Source of the DNA: Cochliopodium minus
Taxonomy: Eukaryota; Discosea; Himatismenida; Cochliopodiidae
Reading direction: 5' to 3'
NCBI GenBank assembly: GCA_024220525.1
Contig: JAMYWO010000032.1
Span: 1 to 64,000 of the forward strand
DNA: 64,000 nucleotides
Positions 1 through 10,733 of this stretch are shown here, in pieces. The number at the start of each line of letters is the position of its first letter. Within the stretch, counting starts at the first letter, position 1. The notes under the pieces are model-generated. The model had not been told where the DNA came from. It ran no database searches and saw nothing but the letters and a program-made list of their open reading frames with translations. The translations under genes were made by a program, and so were the position numbers.

Positions 1-99
1 TTAATGAATTTGGTTTCTCTTGTTTTTAAATAGTTAAATAAGGTATACAATTAATAATTAACTTCAATTTTTTTTTTCTTTATTATTTTTTTTTCTTAG

Positions 100-1843
100 G
101 ACAAAAGTTTTCCACACCTACTGATCAGCCTTATCGCATCATTTTTTCGAATTATCTTAACTTAGTATTTGCTAACAACTCACAATCCGAAGAATTTTGG
201 AAAGCTACAATAATCAAAGGTAATTTATTTATTTATTGAATTTTAAATATTTTTAAATTTATTCAAATTAATCCAGTTTTTTATATTTATTTTTCATTTT
301 ATTAACTATTTATTTTATGAAATTTTAAATTTTTTGTATTATTTTTTTCAAAAAAAAAGGTTTGGAAGAACAATTTCTTCTCAAAAAAGATAATTGGGAA
401 CTTTTCCCAGAAAAACTCAAAAAAGAAATTTTTGCATTCAAAAATTTTGAAGACAAGAACCGCTCCAAATTCGACGCAAGGTTCTACATCTTCAAAAGAC
501 TCCTGGATTTCACCCAAATCAAAGTCAATTCTGTTACGCTAGAAATGTTATCTGCAGAAGACAGTGATTCTGTTTATTTGCAGTTCAAAATCTTCGATTG
601 GACAGATTTTGAGGGATTAGGAGGTAAATTTTTTGTATTTTTTAAAAATTTGTTATTTTTTAAAATTTTTTATTTTGACACTTTTTTATTTTTATTTTTC
701 ATTTTTATTTTATTTTTATTATTATATTATTATATTTTTATTTTTTATTTTTTATTTTTTATTTTTTATTTTAATTTTTATTATCAATTTTATTTTATTT
801 TTATTTAATTTTTTAATTATTTTTATTTAATTTTTTATTTATTTTTATTTAATTTTTTATTTTTTTTAGTGAGAACAAAAGTTTTAGATGTGGTTTCATC
901 TTCCAAAGCTTTCATTTTTAGGCATAGGGGAAAAGAAAGAGAATCAGCTGGATTTTTTTCAGCTGCAATTTATTTGTAAAAAAAATTTTTTTTTTTCATT
1001 TTTCATTATAATTTTGATTATTTTTGATTTTTTTATTTTATTTTTATTTTTTATAAAATATGAATTTATTATTTTTTTATTTTCATTTTTTATTTTTTAT
1101 TTTTTTATTTTTTATTTTTTTTTTTTTCATTTTTTTTATTTTTTTAAAATAAGGTATCAAAGAGCTTTAGAAAGTATCGAAGTTGCATTAGAATCGAACC
1201 CACTTGATCCAGGCCTTCTTGGAAATTGTGCTTTGGTTCATTTCCAAATCGAAAAGCTTTCCCTTGCTATGAAAAACGACAAGAAGAACCTCAACGACCT
1301 CGTCTACACAAACACTCCCCGCTTAAAAAAAGCAAACACTTGTTTTGTTAAATGTATAAAGGTAAATAAATTATTTATTATTTATTTTTTTTAATTTTAT
1401 TTAATTTTTAATAATTAATATTATTTTTCTATTTTTATTTTATTTTATTTTTATTTTTATTTTTTTTATTTTATTTTTATTTTTTATTTTTATTTAAACA
1501 GTTACTCCCTGATGTATCCAATTACATCAACTACGCCCAGTTTTTGGAGGTAATTGGCAAGCCCAAAGAAGCAGAACTCCACTATCTTTTTGCATTGTCA
1601 CTTGACCCTAACAACTTGAGAGGTAATTTTATTTTTTCAAATTTTATTTTATTTTATTTATTTTATTTTATTTTTATTTATTATTTTAAAATAGGACTAA
1701 ATTTATACGGAAATTTTCTTCAAATTAATAAGAAGCCTGCTTCTGAGGCCTTTTTAAGCAGGTATCAGTATATTCGTGAGTTGTTGGAGATCAAAAAACA
1801 ACTAAAAGAGAAAGAAAGTGTAAATAAGTCACAAAAGAAGTGA
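100..1843 (+). CDS. CLU/TPR-repeat protein, 3' part (5' end outside window)
   Basis: Six exons can be followed (about 100-219, 360-621, 869-958, 1154-1361, 1501-1620, 1695-1843), all with GT...AG introns of nearly pure T/A. The first exons encode a helical segment containing SEEFWKATI, which aligns with SEEYWFGEF in the CLU/TPR gene at 15.9-23.6 kb, so this is probably the post-CLU part of a paralog. The later exons encode TPR-type helices (YQRALESIEVALESNPLDP and a second repeat around AELHYLFALSLDPNN) and a charged tail ending in a TGA at 1841-1843. CLU proteins with TPRs are cytosolic; the best-known member affects mitochondrial distribution and binds mRNA. The role of this shorter divergent member is unknown. 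The call rests on TPR periodicity plus the local paralog match. Confidence 0.6.
669..866. repeat. Intronic T-rich simple repeat (ttttta/ttttatttttt)
   Basis: Intron between two exons of the first CLU/TPR gene, made of tttta and ttttta units. Comparable arrays fill introns near 18001-18115, 26170-26254 and 53500-53620. Confidence 0.7.
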
Positions 1844-2018
1844 TCAAAACTTAATAAAATCTTTTTTTATTTTTCAAAAATAAATAAAATGTTTTAATAG
1901 ATCCTTTCACATTCATTTCAAAAAAATTAATCAATCATTTAACTTTCGTGAAAATAAATAAAAAAAAAGAAAAAGAAAATATATTTGACACCCTTTTAAG
2001 GAAAATTTTATTTAAAAG

Positions 2019-3683
2019 ATGTCTCAAGGAAAGATTATTTATTGTATGATTGCCAGAAAGGATTTCGATCATTCTGTATTGATGGCGGAATATTCTTTGA
2101 AGGAGGGAAATTTTATCACAGTTTCCAAACAAATTTTATCCAAGGTGCAAGGAGATGTGAAGAAGATATATGCTTATGAAAAGTAAAAGAATAATATTTT
2201 TTTTTTATTTCATCAAATATATGTTTATATATTTCTTTTATACACTGAATTAAACATCCATATCACAATCTGATCAACATTTATTATTAATTTCAAAGAG
2301 ATTTATTCAATTGTGATAATCTTTATAAAGGTTTATTAAATGAATTGAGAAATTAGCTATAAATTAAAAAATATGATTCAATATACTCTCAAATGATATT
2401 AATTATAAATGAAAGATAGGATGTATTGATATTGCCAAACAAAAATAAATAAATTTTTTTCTTTTTCACTGAAGAAAATTTGATTCAATGAATTTTAATA
2501 TTTCTTTTTGAAATAAACTTTTAGCTATCTATTCCATCTCATAATCAAAAATGGATTGGCATTTCTATGCATGAGCGAGAAGGAATTTGGATCAACAGTG
2601 CCATATTCTTTGTTGGAAGAAATACAAAACAGATTCTACAATCAATACAAAGAATCATGGAGAAATGCAAGAGAAAATGAGTTTAAAGATTTCTCGAGAG
2701 TATTATCAGATCTCATTGTAAAAAAAAAACTTCTTTTTTTCTTCTTTTTAAAATAGAACTTTCTAAAGAGAATTAATTTTCAGAAAAAAAAATTTTTAAT
2801 TTGAAATTTTAATTTTTAAAGGATAAATATTCTATCAAAGAAAATGTAGATAAAATATCCAAAATCAAGAGCGATATTAACAGAGTAGAAAATGTGATGA
2901 AAGACAACATAGGTAAAAAAAAAAAAGAATAAAAATAACAATAAGAAATAAATTGACAAATTAAAATTATTTTTTTAAAAATAAATAGAAAAAGTAATTA
3001 AAAGAGGGGAAAGCATAGATATTCTCCTTTCTAAATCAGAGGATCTCGAAAACTCTTCACAAAATTTCAAGTTCAATGCAAGAGCTCTGAAGAGGAAGAT
3101 GTGGTGGAAGAACCAAAAACTTTGCTGCGTCATTTGGTTGTTTGTCATCATCATAATAGCTGCCATTGTCGCTTTATTATTATGGTAAAATCAAAAATTC
3201 TTTTAAATATTTTTAATTTTTTTTATTCAAAAAAATAATTTTTATTTATTTTTTTATCTAAAAAGGCACTTTGGAATTTTTGATCATCACAATTCTACTA
3301 CCACATCCACTACTGGAAATTTCACCCAAAATGCATTGTTAGGAACCACCACGGGAGCATTCTCGAGAGGAAGAGACTTCCACAAAAGTTTAGACGAAAC
3401 TCAAATTGAAAAATACAATTATTTGATCGGAAAAACAGTTCAAGTAAATTTATTATAAATTTATTTTTATTTTTATTTTTAAATTTTTGTTTATATTTGT
3501 TTATTTTTTTTAATTTTTTTTTTATAGCAAGCGAGAGAAGAAGGATTTCATATAAGAGTAGTGGAATTCAATGGAGAAGGTTTGTTTGTCACTGCAGATT
3601 ATAGCAAAGATCGATTGAATGTTGCTACTGTTGGGAGAGATTATGACACTTCCACAATTACAAGCTTGGTCAGCATTGGATGA
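2019..3683 (+). CDS. VAMP7-type R-SNARE fused to a luminal eglin-like (potato inhibitor I) domain
   Basis: Exons are 2019-2182, 2525-2717, 2822-2912, 2989-3184, 3266-3443 and 3528-3683. The N-terminal ~110 residues are a longin domain (starts MSQGKIIYCMIARKDF). An R-SNARE coiled coil follows, with the zero-layer Arg in SDINRVENVMKDNI, then the basic KRKMWWKNQK stretch and one C-terminal membrane helix (VIWLFVIIIIAAIVALLLW). This is the normal VAMP7 plan, which ends shortly after the helix. Here a further exon pair adds a Thr/Ser-rich linker and a ~60-residue domain (LIGKTVQQAREEGF, VTADYSKDRLNV, final IG) that reads like eglin c. Given SNARE topology, that domain would face the vesicle lumen or cell exterior. 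If the intron at 3185-3265 is retained, the frame meets TAA at 3186-3188 and gives an ordinary VAMP7. The same inhibitor domain occurs alone at 7687-7956. Confidence 0.82.
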
Positions 3684-3768
3684 TCGAAATTATAGATTTT
3701 TTAAAAAAAAAAAGTTTTATTTAAATCTCTTATTTTTGTTATCTTATTTTATTTTTGAGTTTGACGAT

Positions 3769-3945
3769 GATTTGCAGTTCAATATTCATACAGAAGAAAA
3801 AGATATTGGGTCTTTGAGTGTTAGGGAATCGAAGAAAACTGAAGAAATCAATAGTTTTAAAGATACGCAATCTAAAGATGAGAAAGTTCTTGATTATTTA
3901 CAAAAAGAAATCGATGATTTACTCAAACAATTCATCTTATTCCCT
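3769..3945 (+). pseudogene. Relic of the collagen-like gene's coiled-coil tail
   Basis: This open stretch encodes RESKKTEEINSFKDTQ followed by SKDEKVLDYLQKEIDDLLKQ. It closely matches the last residues of the intact collagen-like protein downstream ([20 protein letters not shown] at about 7464-7523). No collagen triplets, signal peptide or convincing upstream exon accompany it, and the frame runs on into T-rich non-coding DNA. It looks like the surviving 3' end of an older duplicate of the gene at 4303-7534. It could instead be an unrecognised terminal exon of a neighbouring transcript. Confidence 0.55.
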
Positions 3946-4302
3946 TTTTCTTTGTCTTTATTTGTTTTTTGTTGGATTGTTTTTGTTTTTTATTTTTTTT
4001 TTTAAAAAGAGAAACGGGATTAGATTTTAAAGAAAAAAAAATAAAAGGAAAATTTCATTTTGTTTTCAGAAACAAAAACAAGATCTTCAAAAATATTTTG
4101 TAAGTTTTTGGAAATAATTCTAATATCTAAAGGAGTAAAACAAGTTAGGATTAGTTTGAAAATTGTTTATTTGTTTCTTATTTTAAATGTTCACCAAGAG
4201 ATCGAAAATGGATGTTAAAAAAATTTAATAAATTAATAATTGAAAAAAATAATAAAAAAAAAAAAATATAAAATTTGGATTGATTTTTGAAAATAAAACG
4301 AT

Positions 4303-7300
4303 ATGGTCTCAAAACTGTATTGTTTGTTCATTTTTCTTGTATTTATTGGGTCCATTATTTGTGCAGTAAACCCAGTGAATACTTGTGCAGATTTAGTTTC
4401 AATTCAATCTGGTGATTATACTTTGGAAAGAGATATAGGTAATTCAAAACATTTAAAAAAAGTGGAAAAAAGGATGAAAATGGATTTAAAAAATTGAATA
4501 TTTCCCAATCATATAAATTCTTTTTCAAATTTAAAACTTGAAAAAATTAAAAAAATTTTTTTCTTCATTTTATTTCATTTATTATTTAATTTCTTCCAAT
4601 TTAAAGATTGTTCTTCCTATACTCCATCTTCTCCATACACAAATCCAAAAGTATATTCATCAGGTACTTTGGATGGAAATGGATTCAAGATTTTTAGGTA
4701 AGTTTTTTCAAAATCAATAAAAATAAAAAAATTTCAAAGATTATATTTGACAAATGGATGGATAATTAATCAAATGATAGATCCAATTCCATATAATTTC
4801 ATCGAATTTATTAAATAATAAAATTTATATTTTCACTCTCAAATTTTTTGCCATTATAAGAATGAATATGAAAATAACAGGAACAACAAGTGGATTTGGA
4901 TTATTCTCAACAGTATCAAGCACTTCAAATACAGCAACAATTAAAAATTTAATAGTGCAAGGTAAATGATATATCCAAAAGAAAAATATAACAAAGATAA
5001 ATTGATTATAAATGATATATAAAGAATACATATGATAGGGATATCCTAACAATACAATTCGCTTTTAAAAATTTATTTTATTTTTATTTTTTAAATAGAT
5101 TGTGCAATAAGCATTATTCCAACACAAAATTCGAATTTGGAGAGTGTGGGAATATTGGCAGGTTTAGTTGTAGAAGGAGGAACCATTCAGAACTGCAAGT
5201 CCATCAACAACACAATTATTGTAAGAACTGCTACTTCAACTTCATCCGACAACTACAACTTGAAATATGTTGGTGGTGTTGTTGGGAGATTATTAGGAGG
5301 TAGAATTTTTTCTTTAAAAACTTTTGATTAAGAAAAAAACTTTTTTTTTTGAAGCAACTGCTACTTCACTCGAAACTTTTTCAAGTGTTATTCAGATATA
5401 TTCCTTTTCTACTTCAACCACCGTAATTTTGATTATTTTTTTTAAAATGAAATAATAAATTTTGATTTTTTTATCCTTTAAAAAGGCATCTCAAGTGGGA
5501 GGAAATGTAGGAATGGTAGATACTGGTTCCACAGCTATTGATTTCTCTACAAGTTATACTCAACTTATTTTTGTCGGATCATTTAGTTCAACAATAACAA
5601 ACCACCGTGCTATTGGTCTGAATGTTGGAGAAGTAAATAAACTTTTTTTTTTAGTAACAAAACTCCATTTATAATATTAATATTAAAAAATTATTTTTGA
5701 AGGCTTCGAGTGCAAATACTCTTAAAAATTATAAATCTGTTTATAATTTTATTCTTGGTAGAAAAAGAAAAAAATTTTAGTTTAAACAAAATCCTAAATT
5801 ATAAAAATTTTTTTAATAAAAAGCTACACTTGCAAACGATGTTGGTGGGAATGTAGGACAAGTAACAAATGGTAATGCAGAGGATTTGGGATCTTTGTTG
5901 ATTAAAATACAAGCTTACAAAGCAGGAGGAAATATTGGTAGGACAAATGAATTTTTTCATTTCAAAATTTATAATTTAATTTTTTTTAAATAAAAGGTTC
6001 TTTTGTGAGCGGAACTTCCATTAAAAGATTATCATCTTGTCAAAATACTATAATAACGTATGGAGATGCTAATTCTGCTTCAGGAGGAAACATAAACATT
6101 GCATCGGGTAAAAAAAAACAAACTTCATTTTTTTTTTAAAAGTTTATTAAATTTAAAAATTGAAAAATAGCTGGAACGTCAAGTAATCTCCTTTCTTCAT
6201 CAAATGAAATAACAAACACAGGAAGTGGGAAAATAGCAGAGCACATTGCTAATCTTAATGGAGGAGCACTGATCAACAGTTGTGTTGAGGTTGGTAATAG
6301 TCTAAGCGCCACATCTCCTTCATTGATTGTATCAGAGACTTGCAACGTTGGAACAGGAGAAACGGAACCAGTTACTATGACTTGTATTGCTTATCCTTCT
6401 TTTATTGGAGATAAAGGTACGAAAGGAGACAAAGGAGATAAGGGAAATAAAGGGAATATAGGAGATAAAGGAAGTAAAGGTAATAAAGGGAATAAAGGTG
6501 ACAAAGGAGATAAGGGGAATAAAGGTAATAAAGGTGACAAAGGAATTAAGGGTGATTTTGGGAACAAGGGGAATCAAGGTCTTAGAGGAGATAATGGTAT
6601 AGATGGAATTAAGGGAGAGAAGGGAATTAAAGGTGACAAGGGTGACAAAGGAGATAAAGGTAAAATCAATCTTCGCAGTATTTTAAGAATAATAATATTT
6701 AAAAAAACAATTTTTATTTAATTTTTTGTTTATTTATTTTTAAAAGGCGATATTGGAGACAAAGGTAACAAAGGAGATAAAGGTGATAAGGGAAATAAGG
6801 GAGATAAAGGTGATAAGGGTAGTCAGGGAGACAAAGGAGAAAAAGGTGATAAAGGAGACAAAGGAAGTAAAGGAGATAAGGGGGACAAAGGTAGCAAAGG
6901 TGACAAAGGTTATAAAGGTGATAAGGGAATTAAAGGTGAATATGGAGATAAAGGTGAAATTGGAGAAGAAGGTGAAAAAGGAGAAAAGGGATTGAAAGGA
7001 AATAAAGGTAACCTAAAAAATAACTTTTATTTTAAGAAAAAAATCTTTTATTTTGATTTTTTTCGTTTTATTTTTTGTTTAAAACTTTTTTTTCTTTATC
7101 AAAAAGGTAGCCGTGGTTTTCGTGGATTTCAAGGTGAAAAAGGAAATAGGGGAAGAGGTTTTCACCGTTATAACAACAAAAGGCTAGAAAAACTTAGAAA
7201 AAAAGAATCCCTTTTGGAAGAAAAACAAACCAAGACAAGTGCAAAGAAACAAGAAGAGATCAACTCCTTGAAAACTCAAATAGCAGAAGAAGAAAAAAAA

Positions 7301-7534
7301 ATAAAGTCTTTAAAAGATAGAGAGATCAAAATTGATGAAGACAGAGATAAGGAAATAGATAACTTGAAACGTAACATTTCTGATGCTGAGAAAGAGATTT
7401 TCTCTATGAATAAAGAGGAATCCGAGAAAGATGGAGTGATGAATCTTTTGAGAGATAAGCAATCTAAAGATGAAAGGGTTGTTGATGATTTGCAAAAGGA
7501 GATAGCCGATTTACTCAAACATTTCAAAAAATAA
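4303..7534 (+). CDS. Secreted collagen-like protein with N-terminal beta-repeat region and C-terminal coiled coil
   Basis: Twelve exons (4303-4438, 4607-4697, 4861-4961, 5099-5299, 5355-5422, 5486-5632, 5703-5757, 5824-5937, 5997-6107, 6171-6659, 6747-7007, 7107-7534) join in frame. The product starts with a signal peptide ([21 protein letters not shown]). A ~400-residue region follows with repeated GLUG-like motifs ([31 protein letters not shown]) and a GTLDGNGF motif, typical of right-handed beta-helix surface proteins. Next come about 170 residues of Gly-X-Y triplets dominated by [10 protein letters not shown], interrupted by two introns that each split a Gly codon. The last ~125 residues are a highly charged coiled coil ([16 protein letters not shown] onward). 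No membrane anchor is visible, so it is probably secreted or matrix-associated. The triplets rarely have Pro at X or Y, so helix stability would depend on Lys-Asp pairs. The coiled coil is a likely trimerisation module. Confidence 0.85.
6395..7007 (+). repeat. Nine-base coding repeat (Gly-Asp-Lys triplets)
   Basis: The collagen-like exons consist of tandem variants of a nine-base unit such as ggagataaa or ggtgacaag. They encode Gly-Asp-Lys or Gly-Asn-Lys triplets, with the repeat broken only by the intron at 6660-6746. Synonymous variation between units (gat/gac, aaa/aag, gga/ggt/ggg) indicates the array is not newly expanded. Confidence 0.85.
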
Positions 7535-7686
7535 TTAAATTCTTTTCAATGAATCTCTTCTTTTTATTTGGATTTTTTTAAAAATTGAATTTCGCTTTAA
7601 ACAAGTTATCTCTTAATTCATCTCTTGTTCCATAGTTTGTTCCAAGTAATCTGATGAAATTTGAAATCAAATGTAAAAAAAAAAAA

Positions 7687-7956
7687 ATGAATATAGAACA
7701 ATTCAATCATTTGGTAGGAAAAACAGTTTTGGTAATATCCATCAATTTCTCAAACTTGCTTCCTTGTATTTAATTTTTTATTTTTCCAAATATATAATAG
7801 CAAGCGAGAAATGAAGGCCACAAAATCAGAGTTGCAGAATTAAATGGTGAAGGATTCATGTTGACAATGGATTTCGTACAAAACAGAATAAATGTAGCGG
7901 TGACAGGAAAAGATGATGATTCAGCTGTTATAATTAATATTATTAATCTTGGATGA
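7687..7956 (+). CDS. Small eglin/potato inhibitor I-like protein
   Basis: Two exons, 7687-7731 and 7801-7956, give a protein of about 66 residues starting MNIEQFNHLVGKTVL and ending INLG. The pattern is that of the I13 inhibitor family: GKTV...AR near the start, a reactive loop before an acidic residue (GFMLTMDFVQNRINV) and a C-terminal Gly. By analogy with eglin c the P1 residue would be Met. There is no signal peptide, so unless an upstream exon was missed it is cytosolic, as several I13 members are. The intron sits at the same codon as in the inhibitor domain of the SNARE fusion, after GKTVL and before QAR, which shows common descent. Inhibition of serine proteases is expected from the family but is not proven here. 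Confidence 0.78.
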
Positions 7957-8209
7957 AAATTCAAAATGATTTTTGATCAATTGGAGTATACATACATTCA
8001 AATTAAAGTTTAATTTTTGATTATATATTGATGTTTTTCAATTGATTGAAAATTTGGAGAAGAAAATTCATATTTTTGAAATAAATTCAATAAAGGTCAG
8101 AAAAGGTTAATCTCATGAGTATTGTTTGAAGAAATAAATTTTCTTCATTTTGATTGAAAGAAAATAAAAAAAATTTGAGAAGAAAACCAATATTAAGACA
8201 CCATTAAAT

Positions 8210-10182
8210 ATGAATTTTTCAAATTTCACATTGTTATATTTGGGTAAAATAAATTAACATTTTGCAAAGCCATCAAATTATCACCTTCCAAATTCAAAAT
8301 ATAAACTCAAAAAAAAAAATTGATAAACGATTAGAGAATGGAGATTTATTGGGATTTGGATTAAACAAGTAAATCAATTAAATCTGTAAAAACTATTTTT
8401 ATTTTCTTGAACTCAAAAGCCACATGCAATTAGGAACAACAAAAAAAAGCGATAGAATTCCGGTGGAGATTATGAATGAAAAGACAATAAAAATGGTGAG
8501 GGGAGGGAAGGATTTTTCGTTGATATACAAAGAAAACAATGATATATATTGGTCTGGTATGATTACATCAGGTATCAAAGAAATTAATAAATGTAATTAA
8601 ATCTTGTTAATTTTTTATTATAATTTTTTAATTTTGGTTTAGGAATATCTCATGATTCAAGTTCTTTTAGTTTATTGATGAATAAGAAAGTTAGAGAAAT
8701 TAGTTGCGGAGAAGAACATATATTATTTTTGTGCGAAAATGGAGGTCTTAAATAAATTTTTCATTAATATATTTATTTTCTGTTTTTATTTTTTTTTTAT
8801 TCATTAATTTTTATTTTTTTTAGATTTTTTAGGAATGGGAAGAAATTCAGAAGGACAATTGTCATTATATAATTCTCCAATTCCTTCCCCTACTTTGATC
8901 ATGAATGATCCAGAGATAAAATTGATCAACGCAGGAGGTTATCACAGCTTTGTTTACAAAAATGATGGAGAATTGTTGGCTTGTGGATACAATGCAAATG
9001 GTAAAAAAAAAAAAGTTTAAAAATTTCATTTTAATTAATTTAAATCTATTTCATAATTATTTTTTTAAAGGACAACTGGGCTTAGGTACAGTTTCTCTTA
9101 AAATCTTTACTCTTGTAATGGTGGATAAGGAAATAAAAAATATTTTCACCGGAAGAAATCAATCTATTCTCTACAAAGGTAAAAAAAAAAAAGTTATGAT
9201 TTTTTTCAAATTATTTAAAAATAATTCATTTTTTTCAAAGAAAATGGAGATGTTTTGGTTTCTGGTTGGAATCCTGTATAAAAATTTTTAGAATTTTTAA
9301 AATTAGTTTTTTTACAACTTTGTAAAGAGAGGACAGTAAGTTATTTTTTTTTCAGAAATATTTAAATTTTACATATTTAATTTTATTTTCATTTATTTTC
9401 TTTTTCACTTTCAGATTAGGTCTAGATGAAAAAGTAAACCAAAGTAAATTTGTATTAATGATGAACGACAAGAATGTAATAAAAATTTTGTCAGGAGGTT
9501 ATGACTTTCCGAGCATTATTTACAAAAATAATGGAGAATTGCTTATCATGGGTAAAATAAATTATTATTTAATTTTTTAAATTTACATTTTTATTTTTTA
9601 AATTTTTTTGTTTTTTTTCTTTCAATTTTTTAAAGGTCCACAAAGTTTCAAATGGGAAAATTGCGATATTAACAATACCAAACCTCAACTTTTGTTGAAG
9701 GACAGTGAAATAAAAGATGTGGCACGTGGAAGTGAACATATTTTGGTTTACAAAAGAAATGGAGATCTCTTTGGGTAAAAAATAATAAAAATAAAATTAA
9801 AAAAACAATGAAAATAATAATGAAAAAAAAAATGAAAATAACATCAGAATCGGGAAAAATGGTTTTGGTAAAAAAAATAAAATTTTCAACAAAAATTTTG
9901 TTTCATCTTTCTTTTGTTACAGGACAATTATCACTTCCTGAAAAATCAGATTATGGAAAACTAACAAAAATTGGAAACTTTGAAATCAAATTTTTGAATG
10001 GATCTTTTCCTGAACTAAAAGTATGGAAACCTGAGTTTCATTTCAAGTACTCCAAATCTTTCAAGGAATCCATTTTGTTTTTCCTTTTTTCTTTGAAAAG
10101 AAAACAGAAAACTTCTCAAATGAAGATACCCAAATTTGTTGTTTACGAAATCATCAAGTTTGTTTCTCTTTTACTTTATTAA
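8210..10182 (+). CDS. RCC1-repeat protein with conserved C-terminal helical domain
   Basis: Twelve exons can be joined, beginning with a short one (8210-8243, MNFSNFTLLYL) that splices at G to AGAATGG at 8335 and yields ENGDLLGFGLN. Repeats of the RCC1 type follow (NHMQLG, NGQLGLG, RGQLGLD, GKNGFGQLSLP), each with a hydrophobic strand such as KMVRGGKDFSLIYKENNDIYWSG. Two exons are tiny: 9328-9335 (8 nt) supplies AGAGGACA, and 9848-9867 (20 nt) restores GIGKNGFGQ. The C-terminus (WKPEFHFKYSKSFKESI to KIPKFVVYEIIKF) is a helical domain shared with the RCC1 gene at 55.3-57.8 kb, which makes them a specific subfamily. RCC1 propellers serve as GEFs or protein-binding scaffolds. No catalytic role can be assigned. 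Confidence 0.8.
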
Positions 10183-10345
10183 TACAAACCAATATTGAAT
10201 TAAAATTTGGCCATATTTTATTTACTTTAAAAGATTTGAATTATTTAATTTGATCAATTTTCATATTCATTTGGGTATTTCTTGGAACTTGACATTGATT
10301 TTCCTTTACAAATCAAATTTGATTGATTGAAATTTTTCGCTTCTA

Positions 10346-10631
10346 TTATTTATCTTTTGGTTCTTTATCCTTCTTATTGCTTTCATTGAATTCTTTAAGA
10401 GCTATATCTAAAGATGAAACCATTTTTTCTCCTTCAACTATGCTATTTATAATAATATTGAAAATAGAAATGTTATATTGAGTATATAGTGAGTATATTG
10501 TCAAAATATTACCATTCCAATGATTCATTTATGCTTTTCATTGTCATAGTAATCATTTTTATTGCACTTCCCAAATTTTTCAATTCATTTATTGTAGATT
10601 CTGGAATTTGGATTTTGATCTCATTCTCCAT
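10346..10631 (-). CDS. Small helical protein, unrecognised
   Basis: Two exons on the minus strand (10631-10513 and 10442-10346), joined by a 70-base intron with GTAATA donor and TAG acceptor, give a protein of about 71 residues. It begins MENEIKIQIPESTINELKN and continues through IKMITMTMKSINESLE to a Lys/Asp-rich end (NKKDKEPKDK). The composition suggests amphipathic helices of the kind seen in small coiled-coil complex subunits, but I recognise no family. It converges on the 3' end of the RCC1 gene with about 160 bases between stops. The clean splice and the acidic/basic residue pattern support coding. The plus-strand frame over the same DNA is hydrophobic and looks like a shadow. Confidence 0.6.
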
Positions 10632-10733
10632 CCAATATTTTAATCAATTTTTTTTGAGATATATTTTTTTTAATATAATGTGAGTCATAATGAACAATTT
10701 AAAAATAAAAAAAATTGAAGGAGTTTTGGTACA

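Noticed and set aside
6332-6577. Long open frame antisense to the collagen repeats
   Set aside because: It arises from the nine-base repeat read on the other strand, giving a monotonous FI/SF pattern. The plus strand has clear Gly-X-Y triplets and flanking splice sites.
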